From assembly GCF_900167475.1 (NCBI RefSeq), contig NZ_LT796768.1, forward strand, positions 1,240,001-1,304,000: a stretch of 64,000 nt of DNA, read 5' to 3'. This document shows, in pieces, positions 51,926 through 59,390 of the stretch (position 1 is its first letter; every line of letters begins with the position of its first letter). Position numbers and translations under genes: made by a program. The notes below the pieces were generated by a model. The model made no database searches and was not told the DNA's origin. It worked only from the letters and a program-made list of their open reading frames with translations. This DNA is from Aeromicrobium choanae (GTDB taxonomy: Bacteria > Actinomycetota > Actinomycetes > Propionibacteriales > Nocardioidaceae).

Positions 51926-52559
51926 TGAGCGCGTGGCGGCCGCCGACGGCCGCGGGGAGGGCCCGGGCGCCGGCCTTCGTCGCCGGGGTGCCGGCGGTGG
52001 GGGTCAGCGGGGCGGGGGCGTCGTCGTCCTCGGGGCGACGCAGGGCGCGGCCGAGGTCGGTCAGGGCGACGAGCGCGATGAGGCCGGCCGGCACGCCGAT
52101 GACGAGCATGCGGGTCTCGCGCTCGGCCAGGGCCATGAAGACGTACCCGACATGGGGGACGGTCTGCTCCACGACCGGTTGGGTGCCCGAGAGCAGGCTG
52201 AACTGCCACGGGTCGGGGTCGGGGTTCGCGTCGCCCTGGGTCGTGAAGATGCGGGCGCCGCCCTCGCCGGGCTCGATCTGCGTGATGCGGTGCGTGACGA
52301 GCGTCGAGACGCCGCTGTCCGCCGGGGGGAGGTAGGTGATGACGTCGCCGACGGCGAGGTCGGCCACCGGCACAGGACGCTCGAAGGCGATCGAACCCTT
52401 CTCGAACGTGCCCGACATGGAGCCGCCGGTGATGACGTAGCGCTCGAAGCCGAAGAGGCTGGGCGCGATGTAGGCCACGCAGGCGACGGTGACGACGGCG
52501 AGGAGCAGCGTGGTGACGCCACGACCGAGCAGGCGGGCTGCGCGCGTGAGATGCTTCAT
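51921..52559 (-). CDS. sipW: SipW/ER-type signal peptidase I
   Basis: A 212-residue membrane protease. Helix at about 12-35, then VITGGSMSGTFEKGSIAFERPV with the catalytic Ser at about residue 47. The second catalytic residue is His (STLVTHRITQIE), not Lys, which marks the SipW/archaeal/ER class. GDANPDPDPW is the conserved downstream box. A second helix near 150-170 and an Ala/Pro tail follow. Such enzymes process TasA- and camelysin-like cargo; candidate cargoes lie on both sides. RBS GGAG before the ATG. Confidence 0.92.
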   Translation of the reverse strand: MKHLTRAARLLGRGVTTLLLAVVTVACVAYIAPSLFGFERYVITGGSMSGTFEKGSIAFERPVPVADLAVGDVITYLPPADSGVSTLVTHRITQIEPGEGGARIFTTQGDANPDPDPWQFSLLSGTQPVVEQTVPHVGYVFMALAERETRMLVIGVPAGLIALVALTDLGRALRRPEDDDAPAPLTPTAGTPATKAGARALPAAVGGRHALT

Positions 52560-52600
52560 CGGAGGACTCCTTCGTCGGTCGGTGCGAGATGGTCGGTGTG

Positions 52601-52660
52601 CTCCGGGCTGGGTGGCAGGGCGCCCGAACGACGCCCTGCCGTCAACCCAGTTCCCCGGAG
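52601..52660 (-). other. Long imperfect intercistronic hairpin between tasA-like and sipW
   Basis: Inner 9-bp stem GGCAGGGCG / CGCCCTGCC, then CTGGGT / ACCCAG and CTCCGGG / CCCGGAG outside it, with small bulges. No T tract. It starts 7 bases after the tasA-like stop. It could reduce read-through into sipW or protect the tasA-like mRNA, giving more cargo than peptidase. Confidence 0.65.
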
Positions 52661-52667
52661 CGGGGCG

Positions 52668-53204
52668 TCACTGGTTGGTGGTGGTTCCGTCCAGCTGGAC
52701 GGCGTCCCACGTGTACGTGGCGGTCGCGCCCTTACCCTGCTGCGTGTTGGACGCGGCCTGGTCGAGGGTGACCGTGAAGGTGTAGTCGTTCGCCTCGCCG
52801 GCGGCCCACGTGCCGAGCGTGTTCTTGGTGCCGTCGGCCAGGCCGCCGAAGGTGCCCGAGTAGACGGTCGTGTTCTTCGTCGTGTTCTTGATGACGAGCT
52901 TGAGGTTCTCGCCGTCGAAGCCGTTGGTGGAGGCCACCTCGGTCAGCGAGAAGTTGGCGGGCAGCGTGCCGGTGTTGGTCAGCTTGAGCGAGCCGTTGAG
53001 GACGTCGCCGGGCTTGAGGTTGTCGAGGTTGAAGACGGCCTGGCCGGCCTTGGAGTTGCTCTGCGTCAGCGTGCCGGCGGTGGCGGCGCTGATGGTGTTG
53101 CCCGTGGTCGAGCTGAAGGTAGCGCCCGAGCCCACGGCGATGACGCCGGCGGCCAGCAGCGTGGCGAGGGGGACGAGGACCTTGGTGGAACGGTTGGTGC
53201 GCAT
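52668..53204 (-). CDS. TasA/camelysin-like SipW-processed secreted protein
   Basis: A 178-residue exported protein. Hydrophobic core VLVPLATLLAAGVIAVGSGA, then TFSSTTGNTISAATAGTLTQSN, close to the TasA/CalY cleavage context. VFNLDNLKPGDVLNGSLKLTNTGTLPANFSLTEVA is the TasA-like beta-sandwich edge. In Bacillus such proteins build amyloid-like matrix fibres; a fibre or envelope role here is inference. AGGAG lies 8 bases before the ATG. A 55-base leader contains a GGCCGC-AGAGC-GCGGCC hairpin (53229-53245). Confidence 0.85.
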   Translation of the reverse strand: MRTNRSTKVLVPLATLLAAGVIAVGSGATFSSTTGNTISAATAGTLTQSNSKAGQAVFNLDNLKPGDVLNGSLKLTNTGTLPANFSLTEVASTNGFDGENLKLVIKNTTKNTTVYSGTFGGLADGTKNTLGTWAAGEANDYTFTVTLDQAASNTQQGKGATATYTWDAVQLDGTTTNQ

Positions 53205-53265
53205 GTGATTCTCCTGTGTTCGGTTGCCGGCCGCGCTCTGCGGCCTGGCCGGGTTGACAAGAAGA

Positions 53266-53320
53266 ACGCTACGGAGGCCAGATCCACGGAATCTCCACAC
53301 TGAATCCACCTTCGATCCCC
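53266..53320 (-). promoter_or_regulatory. Promoter with four 11-bp-phased GTGGA repeats (tasA-like/sipW)
   Basis: On the minus strand the repeats lie at 53316 (GGGGA), 53305, 53294 and 53283 (all GTGGA), low coordinate given, each 11 bp apart. Eleven bases then lead to TAGCGT (53266-53271). Over 36 aligned bases it matches 27 of the array at 51788; the differences fall almost only in the spacers. No -35 hexamer is present. Confidence 0.85.
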
Positions 53321-53373
53321 ACTTCGGCACGGTTTCGGTACCGCTCGGAACGGATCGCCGTGGACATGACGAA

Positions 53374-53399
53374 GGGCCCCGGGAGAACTCCCGGGGCCC
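53374..53399 (-). terminator. Terminator of the sulphur operon
   Basis: 12-bp GC-rich perfect stem (53374-53385 with 53388-53399) 15 bases after the DUF1416 stop. Confidence 0.8.
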
Positions 53400-53414
53400 C
53401 TCAGTACCGCTGGG

Positions 53415-53711
53415 TCAGATGGCGACGGCCACGTCCGCGACCGAGCCCTTGGCGGCGACCACCTGCGAGTCGACCACCTCCGCGCGCGGCGCGAGCGTGC
53501 GCAGCGTCCAGGTGCCGGGCGCGGCGAAGAACCGGAACTGTCCCGTCGCCGACGTCGGCACCTCGGCGGTGAACTCGCCGTTGCGGTCGAGCAGGCGCAC
53601 GTAGGCGTTGCCCACCGGCTGCTCACCGCGCAGCACGACACCCTGGATCACGGCCTGGTTCGTCACGTCGACGCCCTCGAGGCTGGGTCCGCCCTTGATC
53701 GCTCCGCACAT
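53415..53711 (-). CDS. sseC: DUF1416 protein (SseC-like)
   Basis: A 98-residue protein. MCGAIKGGPSLEGVDVTNQ is the DUF1416 N-terminus with its conserved Cys at position 2; the rest (IQGVVLRGEQPVGNAYVRLLDRNGEFTAEVPTSATGQFRFF) is a small carboxypeptidase-regulatory-like beta sandwich. In mycobacteria the gene follows the CysA2/CysA3 thiosulphate sulphurtransferase, as here, where 2 bases separate the two genes. Thought to work with the sulphurtransferase. Confidence 0.9.
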   Translation of the reverse strand: MCGAIKGGPSLEGVDVTNQAVIQGVVLRGEQPVGNAYVRLLDRNGEFTAEVPTSATGQFRFFAAPGTWTLRTLAPRAEVVDSQVVAAKGSVADVAVAI

Positions 53712-53713
53712 GG

Positions 53714-54562
53714 TCAGGCCTTTCCGGGCTCGTCGCCCAGGGCGACCGGCACGCCGCGCAGCGAGCCGTACTCGCTCCACGAGCCGTCGTAGTTCTTGAC
53801 GTTCGGGTAGCCGAGGATCTCGCTCAGCACGAACCAGGTGTGCGAGCTGCGCTCGCCGATGCGGCAGTACGCGATGGTGTCCTTGCCCTGGTCGAGGCCC
53901 GCGTCGGAGTACAGGGCCGAGAGCTCCTCGTCCTTGCGGAAGGTTCCGTCGTCGTTCGCGGCCTTGCTCCACGGCACGTTGCCGGCGGTGGGGATGTGGC
54001 CACCGATCTGCGCGGCCTCCTGGGGCAGGTGCGCCGGGGCGAGCAGGCGTCCGGCGAATTCGTCGGGGCTGCGCACGTCGATGAGGTTCTTGGTGCCGAT
54101 GGCCCCGACGACCTCCTCGCGGTAGGCGCGGATGTCCTCGTTGGGCTCCTGCGACGTGTAGGTGGTGGCCGCCCGCGACGGGGCCTCGTCGGTCAGCTCA
54201 CGGCTGTCGAGCTCCCACTTCTTGCGGCCGCCGTCGAGCAGGCGCAGGTTCTGGTGGCCGTAGTACTTCAGGTACCAGTAGGCGTAGGCCGCGAACCAGT
54301 TGTTGTTGCCGCCGTAGAAGACGATCGTGTCGTCGTTCGACACGCCCTTCTCGCTCAGCAGCGCCTCGAGGCGGTCCTTGCTGATGAAGTCGTGGCGGAC
54401 GCCGTCCTGCAGGTCCTTCTTCCAGTCCAGCTTGATGGCGCCGGGGATGTGGCCCTTGTCGTAGGCCTCGACGTCCTCGTCGACCTCGATGAGGACGACG
54501 TTCTCGTCGTTCAGGTGTTCCTCGACCCAGTCAGCGGTGACGAGTGCGGTCTCGCGGCTCAT
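53714..54562 (-). CDS. Thiosulphate sulphurtransferase (two-domain rhodanese)
   Basis: A 282-residue two-domain rhodanese. The inactive N-terminal domain has VVLIEVDEDVEAYDKGHIPGAIKLDW; the active C-terminal domain has LIDVRSPDEFAG and the loop AYCRIGERSSHTWFVL with the persulphide Cys at about 233. It resembles the mycobacterial CysA2/SseA proteins. Moves sulphane sulphur from thiosulphate or persulphides to thiol acceptors. AAAAGGAACC before the ATG. Follows DUF4395 in an operon headed by a Cys-containing leader peptide. Confidence 0.93.
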   Translation of the reverse strand: MSRETALVTADWVEEHLNDENVVLIEVDEDVEAYDKGHIPGAIKLDWKKDLQDGVRHDFISKDRLEALLSEKGVSNDDTIVFYGGNNNWFAAYAYWYLKYYGHQNLRLLDGGRKKWELDSRELTDEAPSRAATTYTSQEPNEDIRAYREEVVGAIGTKNLIDVRSPDEFAGRLLAPAHLPQEAAQIGGHIPTAGNVPWSKAANDDGTFRKDEELSALYSDAGLDQGKDTIAYCRIGERSSHTWFVLSEILGYPNVKNYDGSWSEYGSLRGVPVALGDEPGKA

Positions 54563-54614
54563 GGTGGTTCCTTTTCCTCTGCGGAGTGGTGGTTGCGACG
54601 TGCGGTTCAGGCGC

Positions 54615-55055
54615 TCACGCCAGTTGCCTGGCGAGACGGCGGGTGGTCAGGTAGAGCTCGCAGCCGAGGCAGAAGCCCGTGGTGGCGTTGAGCAGCGCGG
54701 CGACGAAGGCGAAGCCCACGGCGACGAATCCGGCGGTGGTCAGGCCGGTCGCGAAGGCGACGAGGCCGATCAGGGCGAAGACCAGGCCCACCGCCTGCGC
54801 GAAGCGCGGCGGGCGGGCGTCCTCGGTGCGGGCGGGAGCACCGATCCGCGGGCGGACGGCGGTGCGGAACAGCCAGGCCCACGGCGACGCCGACAGCGAC
54901 ACGAAGACCCCGAGGGCGAAGACGACGACCTGGACGGTCAGCAGCACCTCGCGGAACGGGGACGGCAGCACGAGCACCAGCGCCAGGACGGCGGCGGTGA
55001 TCGCGGCGGTGAAGCGGAGCGCGCGCGGATCGACGACGGAGGTGTCGTTGGGCAT
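54615..55055 (-). CDS. DUF4395 membrane protein
   Basis: A 146-residue protein with four hydrophobic segments. RALRFTAAITAAVLALVL starts the domain, FAQAVGLVFALIGLVAFATG follows, and LNATTGFCLGCELYLTTRRL near the end carries a C-x-x-C typical of DUF4395. The family sits beside sulphurtransferases and thioredoxin-like genes in actinobacteria, so a thiol-redox or sulphur-transport role is likely. Confidence 0.9.
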   Translation of the reverse strand: MPNDTSVVDPRALRFTAAITAAVLALVLVLPSPFREVLLTVQVVVFALGVFVSLSASPWAWLFRTAVRPRIGAPARTEDARPPRFAQAVGLVFALIGLVAFATGLTTAGFVAVGFAFVAALLNATTGFCLGCELYLTTRRLARQLA

Positions 55056-55103
55056 GGAGGTTCTCCGAACAGGAGTGAGGGCTGACGGACGTGCGGGCGG
55101 AGG

Positions 55104-55181
55104 TCAGCGCAGACGACACAGCGCCGAACGCGTGCGGCAGTTGTCCACTGCGCGGCGTCGGGTCAGGTGTGTCGTGAACAT
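55104..55181 (-). CDS. 25-residue Cys-containing leader peptide of the sulphur operon
   Basis: ATG at 55181 to TGA at 55104-55106. The peptide contains TRRRAVDNCRTRSALCR, with two Cys near the C-terminus, the hallmark of actinobacterial cysteine-attenuation leader peptides that precede sulphur-assimilation operons. TACTGT at 55188-55193 lies six bases before the ATG, so it is the first, leaderless frame of the mRNA. The next start (DUF4395) is 48 bases after its stop. Ribosome stalling at the Cys codons when cysteine is scarce would tune downstream genes; mechanism inferred. Confidence 0.85.
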   Translation of the reverse strand: MFTTHLTRRRAVDNCRTRSALCRLR

Positions 55182-55332
55182 GCGCCCACAGTAGGCGGTT
55201 GTGCACACCCCACCTCGCTCGAATCTCAATTGATGAGACGAGCGTCCACATTTCAAGATGTCGGCATGGTGCCGGCGACTTCACTCGAGCACGGCTATTG
55301 AACGCGCATTAAATTTACGCTGTAATGGCGCC

Positions 55333-56157
55333 ATGCGCGAAACCATCGCCCACCAGCGGCACGACCTGCGAGGCATGACGGCGGTGGTCACCGGCGCAGC
55401 CCGCGGCCTGGGCCGCGCCTACACTCTCCGCCTGGCGGAGCTCGGTGCCGACGTCGCCGTCGTCGACCGCGACCTCCTCGCACACCGTGAGTTCGCGCGA
55501 GAGCGCGACGTGGCCGACGAGCCCGTTTCTGACCTCATCGCCGGCCTCGGGCGGCGCTTCCTGGCCTTCGAGCTGGATGTCGCGGACGAGGCCGCGGTCA
55601 CCGCCGCCTGCCGGTCGGTCCATGACGCGTGGGGCCGGATCGACATCTTGGTGGTGAACGCCGGAGGCGGCTCTGGACTCCCGTCCGAGACCACCCCCAG
55701 TCTTCTCACCAAGGAGGTCATCTCCGGTGTCCTTGAGGCAAATCTCTACGGCACCACCAACTTCTGCGGTGCCGTCGCTCCCGTCATGAAGTCCCAGCAC
55801 TCCGGGCGAATCGTCACCGTCAGCTCGGTCGCTGGCTCCATGGCGATGGCCGGAGGCGAGTACGCGCACTACGGAGCCGCCAAGTCCGCGATCGCCATGT
55901 ACACCCGCTACCTGGCCCAGGAGATGGCCCCGTTCGGCGTCAACGTCAACTGCATGGCACCGGGCCTCATCGCGACCGGTCGCGTGATGGAGCGACTCAC
56001 GCCCCACACGACGGGCGCAAAAGGAATCCCCCTGGGTCGCGCGGGCACAGTCGAAGACTGCGCCAACCTCCTGGAGTTCCTCGTCACCCCCCTGTCGGAC
56101 TTCATCACCGGCGCGGTCATCCCCATCGACGGCGGACGCAATGTCGGCACTTCCTGA
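55333..56157 (+). CDS. SDR-family oxidoreductase (mycofactocin-coupled-like)
   Basis: A 274-residue SDR. TAVVTGAARGLGRAYTLRLAELGADVAVVD is the NAD site; an insertion (REFARERDVADEPVSDLIAGL) follows the first strand pair, as in longer actinobacterial SDRs. VVNAGGGSG, Ser in VSSVAGS and YGAAK are the active site. PIDGGRNVGTS ends it. The ATG lacks a clear RBS; a GCGCATTA / TAATGGCGC imperfect dyad overlaps the start region. First gene of the second catabolic cluster. Confidence 0.85.
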   Translation: MRETIAHQRHDLRGMTAVVTGAARGLGRAYTLRLAELGADVAVVDRDLLAHREFARERDVADEPVSDLIAGLGRRFLAFELDVADEAAVTAACRSVHDAWGRIDILVVNAGGGSGLPSETTPSLLTKEVISGVLEANLYGTTNFCGAVAPVMKSQHSGRIVTVSSVAGSMAMAGGEYAHYGAAKSAIAMYTRYLAQEMAPFGVNVNCMAPGLIATGRVMERLTPHTTGAKGIPLGRAGTVEDCANLLEFLVTPLSDFITGAVIPIDGGRNVGTS

Positions 56158-56185
56158 CCGCCGTTCAATTTCCCGAGGAGGCAAC

Positions 56186-58378
56186 ATGCCCGTTCCCGTT
56201 GACGAGTTGACCGGATACGCCCAGGAGCTCGTCGTGGCACCGGGCGAACAGCTCGACCTACGAATCAGCTCCACCACATCAACCGTGGACGTGGAGGTCG
56301 TCCGGCTCCTGCACGGCGACGACGCAGGCGTGGGCGGACCCGGCCTCCTCGAAGAGGTCGCGCGCGAGTGGGAGTCCTGGAGAGGCGTGGCGACGCGGCA
56401 CCAGCAGGCACTCGCGGGGTCGTCGGGCCACCTGCACGACATTCCTCTGCCCGCCGACGCCACGGGGGTGTACTTCGACCTCCATCTGCACACGAGCGTG
56501 CCGCTGTCCCCCGTCGGCGAGCAGGTGGTGACCGAGGCGACCGACACCGACTCCTCAGGGTTCATCCTCGCGCTCGACACCCAGGGCCACCTCACCGCGC
56601 GAGTCCGACGCTCGGGCCACGAGGCCACGGTCACCCTGGCCGCGCCGATCCGTCCTGCAGCCTGGTCGCACGCGCAGATCTGGATCGGGCCCGGCGGGTC
56701 CATGACGCTCCGCGCCACCGACCTCGACACCGGCCGGAGGCTGGAGCAGTCGACCACGTTGACCTCCGGACCGTGGGGACCGACATCACTCGACCTCACC
56801 TTCGCAGCCACCAGCACGCTCACGCACCACTTCACCGGCAGGCTCGAACGCCCCAGACTCCACGTGACGACCGATGGTGGCGAGTCGTGGACCACCGTGA
56901 GTGATGTCGCCTTCGGAAGCGCCCCGGACGAAGTCAGTTTCACCGATCGCTGCTCCCCTGACCGCGTCGGCACGTTGAGGAACTGGCCGGCGCGCGCCGC
57001 CGCCGGCCACGGCCACGACGGCAGTGAGATCGATTACCGGATGGCTCCGGATCTCTACGACGCCGTGCACTTCCACGACGACGACATCGTCGACCTGGAC
57101 TGGGACTCGACCCTCACGGCGCAGGTGCCCGCCGGGGCCCGGCCTGGCTTCTACGCAGCCACGTTGTCGACCGGTACACGCCGGGAGCGCATTCCCTTCA
57201 TCGTCCGGAGACCGGACCAAGTGGCGGACGTCGTGGTCCTCGTGCCCACCGCCACCTACGTCGCCTACTCGTGCAGTCGGCTGAGCGCACGCATCGACTA
57301 CGAGGCGATGGGCCTGGTGGACGAGCCCAATCCGCTCCATCCGCTGGATGCCGACCTCGCCCGGCACCCCGAGTGGGGCTCGTCGACCTACGACGTCCAC
57401 CGTGACGGAAGCCCGGTCTACTACGCCGGGTGGCGGCGACCGGCCCCCGGCTTCCGGCCGGACCACTACCTCCGACAGACCGCGGCCCCCCGACATCTGG
57501 GAGCTGATCTCTACCTCACCGCGTGGCTGGACCGGCTCGACGTCGATCACGCGCTGGTCACCGACCACGACGTGCATCAACGTGGCTCGGCCGCTCTTGC
57601 CGGAGCGAAGGTGCTCATCTTGGCCACGCACCCCGAGTACTGGACACGCCAGATGCTCGACGGACTGGAGGGTTTCATCGCGGCCGGCGGGCGGGTGATG
57701 TACCTCGGCGGGAACGGCCTGTACTGGGTCACAAGCATCTCCGACCTCGATCCGAGCGTCGTCGAGGTGCGCCGGGGGAATGCCGGCACTCGCTCCTGGT
57801 CGGACGCCCCGGGTGAGTCCGTGCACTCGACGTCCGGAGAACCGGGCGGGCTCTGGCGGCATCGCGGGCGTGCCCCGCAGAAGTACGTCGGCGTCGGAAT
57901 GACCTCGCAGGGGTGGGGCCGCCACACTCCCGGCTATCGACTCCTGCCCGAAGCGCGGTCGTCGCGGCTGGACTTCATGTTCGACGGCATCCCACGGGAC
58001 GGCATGTTCGGCGAGCACGGCATCGGCTACGGAGGTGCGGCCGGCGACGAGATAGATCGGTGTGACCCGAGCCTGGGCACCCCCGCTCACGCCGTGCGGA
58101 TCGCGACATCCGAAGGACTGCACAGTTCGCACTACCAGCTCGTGGTGGAGGACATCGAGGTCACGGCCGCCAAGCTGGATGGGACGAACAACCCCCTGGT
58201 CCGCTCGGACATCGTGTTCTTCGAGACCCCCGCCGGTGGCGCCGTCTTCTCCGTGGGCTCGATCGCGTACGCCACCGCATTGCCGACTGACGACTACGAC
58301 AACGATGTCGCGCGCCTCACCACGAACGTGCTGAGGAGGTTCCTCGACGCGGAGCCCTTCACGTGGCCCGACCCCTGA
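56186..58378 (+). CDS. N,N-dimethylformamidase large-subunit-like amidohydrolase
   Basis: A 730-residue protein. The C-terminal 400 residues match the DMFase beta-subunit family: VVVLVPTATYVAYSCSRLS, LATHPEYWTRQMLDGLEGFIAAGGRVMYLGGNGLYW, EVRRGNAGTRSW, GEPGGLWRHRG, GYGGAAGDEIDRCD and DIVFFETPAGGAVFSVGSI. The known enzyme holds one iron by two Tyr and one Glu; the His-Pro-Glu-Tyr-Trp segment fits the Glu site. The N-terminal part is a lectin-like beta-sandwich. No small DMFase subunit is visible nearby. It probably hydrolyses an amide other than DMF. GAGGAGG upstream of the ATG. Confidence 0.82.
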   Translation: MPVPVDELTGYAQELVVAPGEQLDLRISSTTSTVDVEVVRLLHGDDAGVGGPGLLEEVAREWESWRGVATRHQQALAGSSGHLHDIPLPADATGVYFDLHLHTSVPLSPVGEQVVTEATDTDSSGFILALDTQGHLTARVRRSGHEATVTLAAPIRPAAWSHAQIWIGPGGSMTLRATDLDTGRRLEQSTTLTSGPWGPTSLDLTFAATSTLTHHFTGRLERPRLHVTTDGGESWTTVSDVAFGSAPDEVSFTDRCSPDRVGTLRNWPARAAAGHGHDGSEIDYRMAPDLYDAVHFHDDDIVDLDWDSTLTAQVPAGARPGFYAATLSTGTRRERIPFIVRRPDQVADVVVLVPTATYVAYSCSRLSARIDYEAMGLVDEPNPLHPLDADLARHPEWGSSTYDVHRDGSPVYYAGWRRPAPGFRPDHYLRQTAAPRHLGADLYLTAWLDRLDVDHALVTDHDVHQRGSAALAGAKVLILATHPEYWTRQMLDGLEGFIAAGGRVMYLGGNGLYWVTSISDLDPSVVEVRRGNAGTRSWSDAPGESVHSTSGEPGGLWRHRGRAPQKYVGVGMTSQGWGRHTPGYRLLPEARSSRLDFMFDGIPRDGMFGEHGIGYGGAAGDEIDRCDPSLGTPAHAVRIATSEGLHSSHYQLVVEDIEVTAAKLDGTNNPLVRSDIVFFETPAGGAVFSVGSIAYATALPTDDYDNDVARLTTNVLRRFLDAEPFTWPDP

Positions 58379-58394
58379 CCCGTGAGGTCAGGGG
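58372..58394. terminator. Bidirectional hairpin between converging genes
   Basis: 9-bp stem CCCCTGACC / GGTCAGGGG with a 5-base loop; it contains the stop codon of the DMFase-like gene. Confidence 0.7.
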
Positions 58395-58411
58395 CCGGGC
58401 CACGGCAGGGG

Positions 58412-59212
58412 TCAGGCGAAGACAGCGCTCGGCGTGAACCGCTGGCGGAAGTCGCCGGCGACCGCGTCGTAGTAGCGCCCATGCAGGAACGGCAGGTAGG
58501 CAGCATGGTCCGCCCCGTGGAGAACGGTCTCCTCGCACGAGATGTTCTCCGAGTCCGAGTAGGAGTACGTCGCCTCGCCCCACGAGACGATCGGCAGGTC
58601 GCCCAACGGATCGGTCGGTGAGCCGGACAGGCGCACCTCGGCGGTGCCACGGCGCCTCGACCGGTGGGTGGCCCGGCCCCGGTCCACGAGGACAATCGGA
58701 TCCGAGTGGAGCGCCGGACCCTCGGCGGCCATCATCATCTTCAGCTCGAGTGCCGTTCCCTCGGTGTCGAGGTCCGGCAGCTCGTCGGTGAACTCAGCGG
58801 TGACCTCGACGAGCGCCACGCCGTTGCGGCTGGTCGAGCCCCGGAAGCTCCGTCCCTCGAACGCCATCTCGCTCGGACCGTACTTCTTGGGCTCGCCCCA
58901 CCGCTCACGACCGAGCACCACCGGCATGTCCAGATCCAGGACCATCGAGACGATGAAGGAGCCCTCGATCTCCCCGAACCGCGCCGCGACGTGGATGCCG
59001 TAGCCCTCGTAGGGACCGCGGCCACTCACCTGACGTCCGATCAGCAGCGTGCCGACGGGCTCGTCCGCCGGCGAGAAGCACGGGGGCAGGATCTCGCGGA
59101 TGAACTCCGGCTCGGTGACGAACGGAACGGAGACCGCTTCGCTGATGTGCCGCGACGGCGCGAACTGCGCCTCGATCCCGGCGAGTTCCTCAGCCGACTT
59201 GACGTAACCCAT
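58412..59212 (-). CDS. Acetoacetate decarboxylase-fold protein A
   Basis: A 266-residue ADC-family protein. GRERWGEPKKYGPSEMAFEG corresponds to the ADC active-site segment, where the first Lys of the pair forms the Schiff base. The N-terminus SVPFVTEPEFIREILPPCFSPADEPVG matches the family. The start is the ATG at 59212, with AGGAGG eight bases upstream; a GTG at 59218 would be too close. Divergent from, and similar to, the gene at 59391. Either a beta-keto-acid decarboxylase or an ADC-like aldolase/dehydratase. Confidence 0.85.
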   Translation of the reverse strand: MGYVKSAEELAGIEAQFAPSRHISEAVSVPFVTEPEFIREILPPCFSPADEPVGTLLIGRQVSGRGPYEGYGIHVAARFGEIEGSFIVSMVLDLDMPVVLGRERWGEPKKYGPSEMAFEGRSFRGSTSRNGVALVEVTAEFTDELPDLDTEGTALELKMMMAAEGPALHSDPIVLVDRGRATHRSRRRGTAEVRLSGSPTDPLGDLPIVSWGEATYSYSDSENISCEETVLHGADHAAYLPFLHGRYYDAVAGDFRQRFTPSAVFA

Positions 59213-59233
59213 TTTCACATCCTCCTGTGGCCA

Positions 59234-59361
59234 GCGCAGACGACCTGCGCTTTATTAACGTACTCTTAAATAGTTACTGCGGCAAGGATTCTACCCAAGG
59301 CCCTGCCGCTCCGATCGAGTTTGGTCTACAGTAGGACTTAATTGACGCATCGTTCGATTAA
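59234..59361. promoter_or_regulatory. AT-rich divergent control region of the two ADC-like genes
   Basis: Contains GCGCAG-N5-CTGCGC (59234-59250), a run of TTAA-type words (TTATTAACG, CTTAAATAG) and an inverted repeat TTAATTGA-N8-TCGATTAA (59338-59361, 7 of 8 positions paired). Markedly richer in A+T than the rest of the window. Probable promoter and operator zone for both genes. Confidence 0.6.
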
Positions 59362-59390
59362 TTGGTTTCACCCACTGAGAAGAGGCAGAC

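Noticed and set aside
55316..55338. GCGCATTA / TAATGGCGC dyad at the SDR start as an operator
   Set aside because: Needs a one-base bulge and a long spacer. It is mentioned with the gene but not listed as a site.
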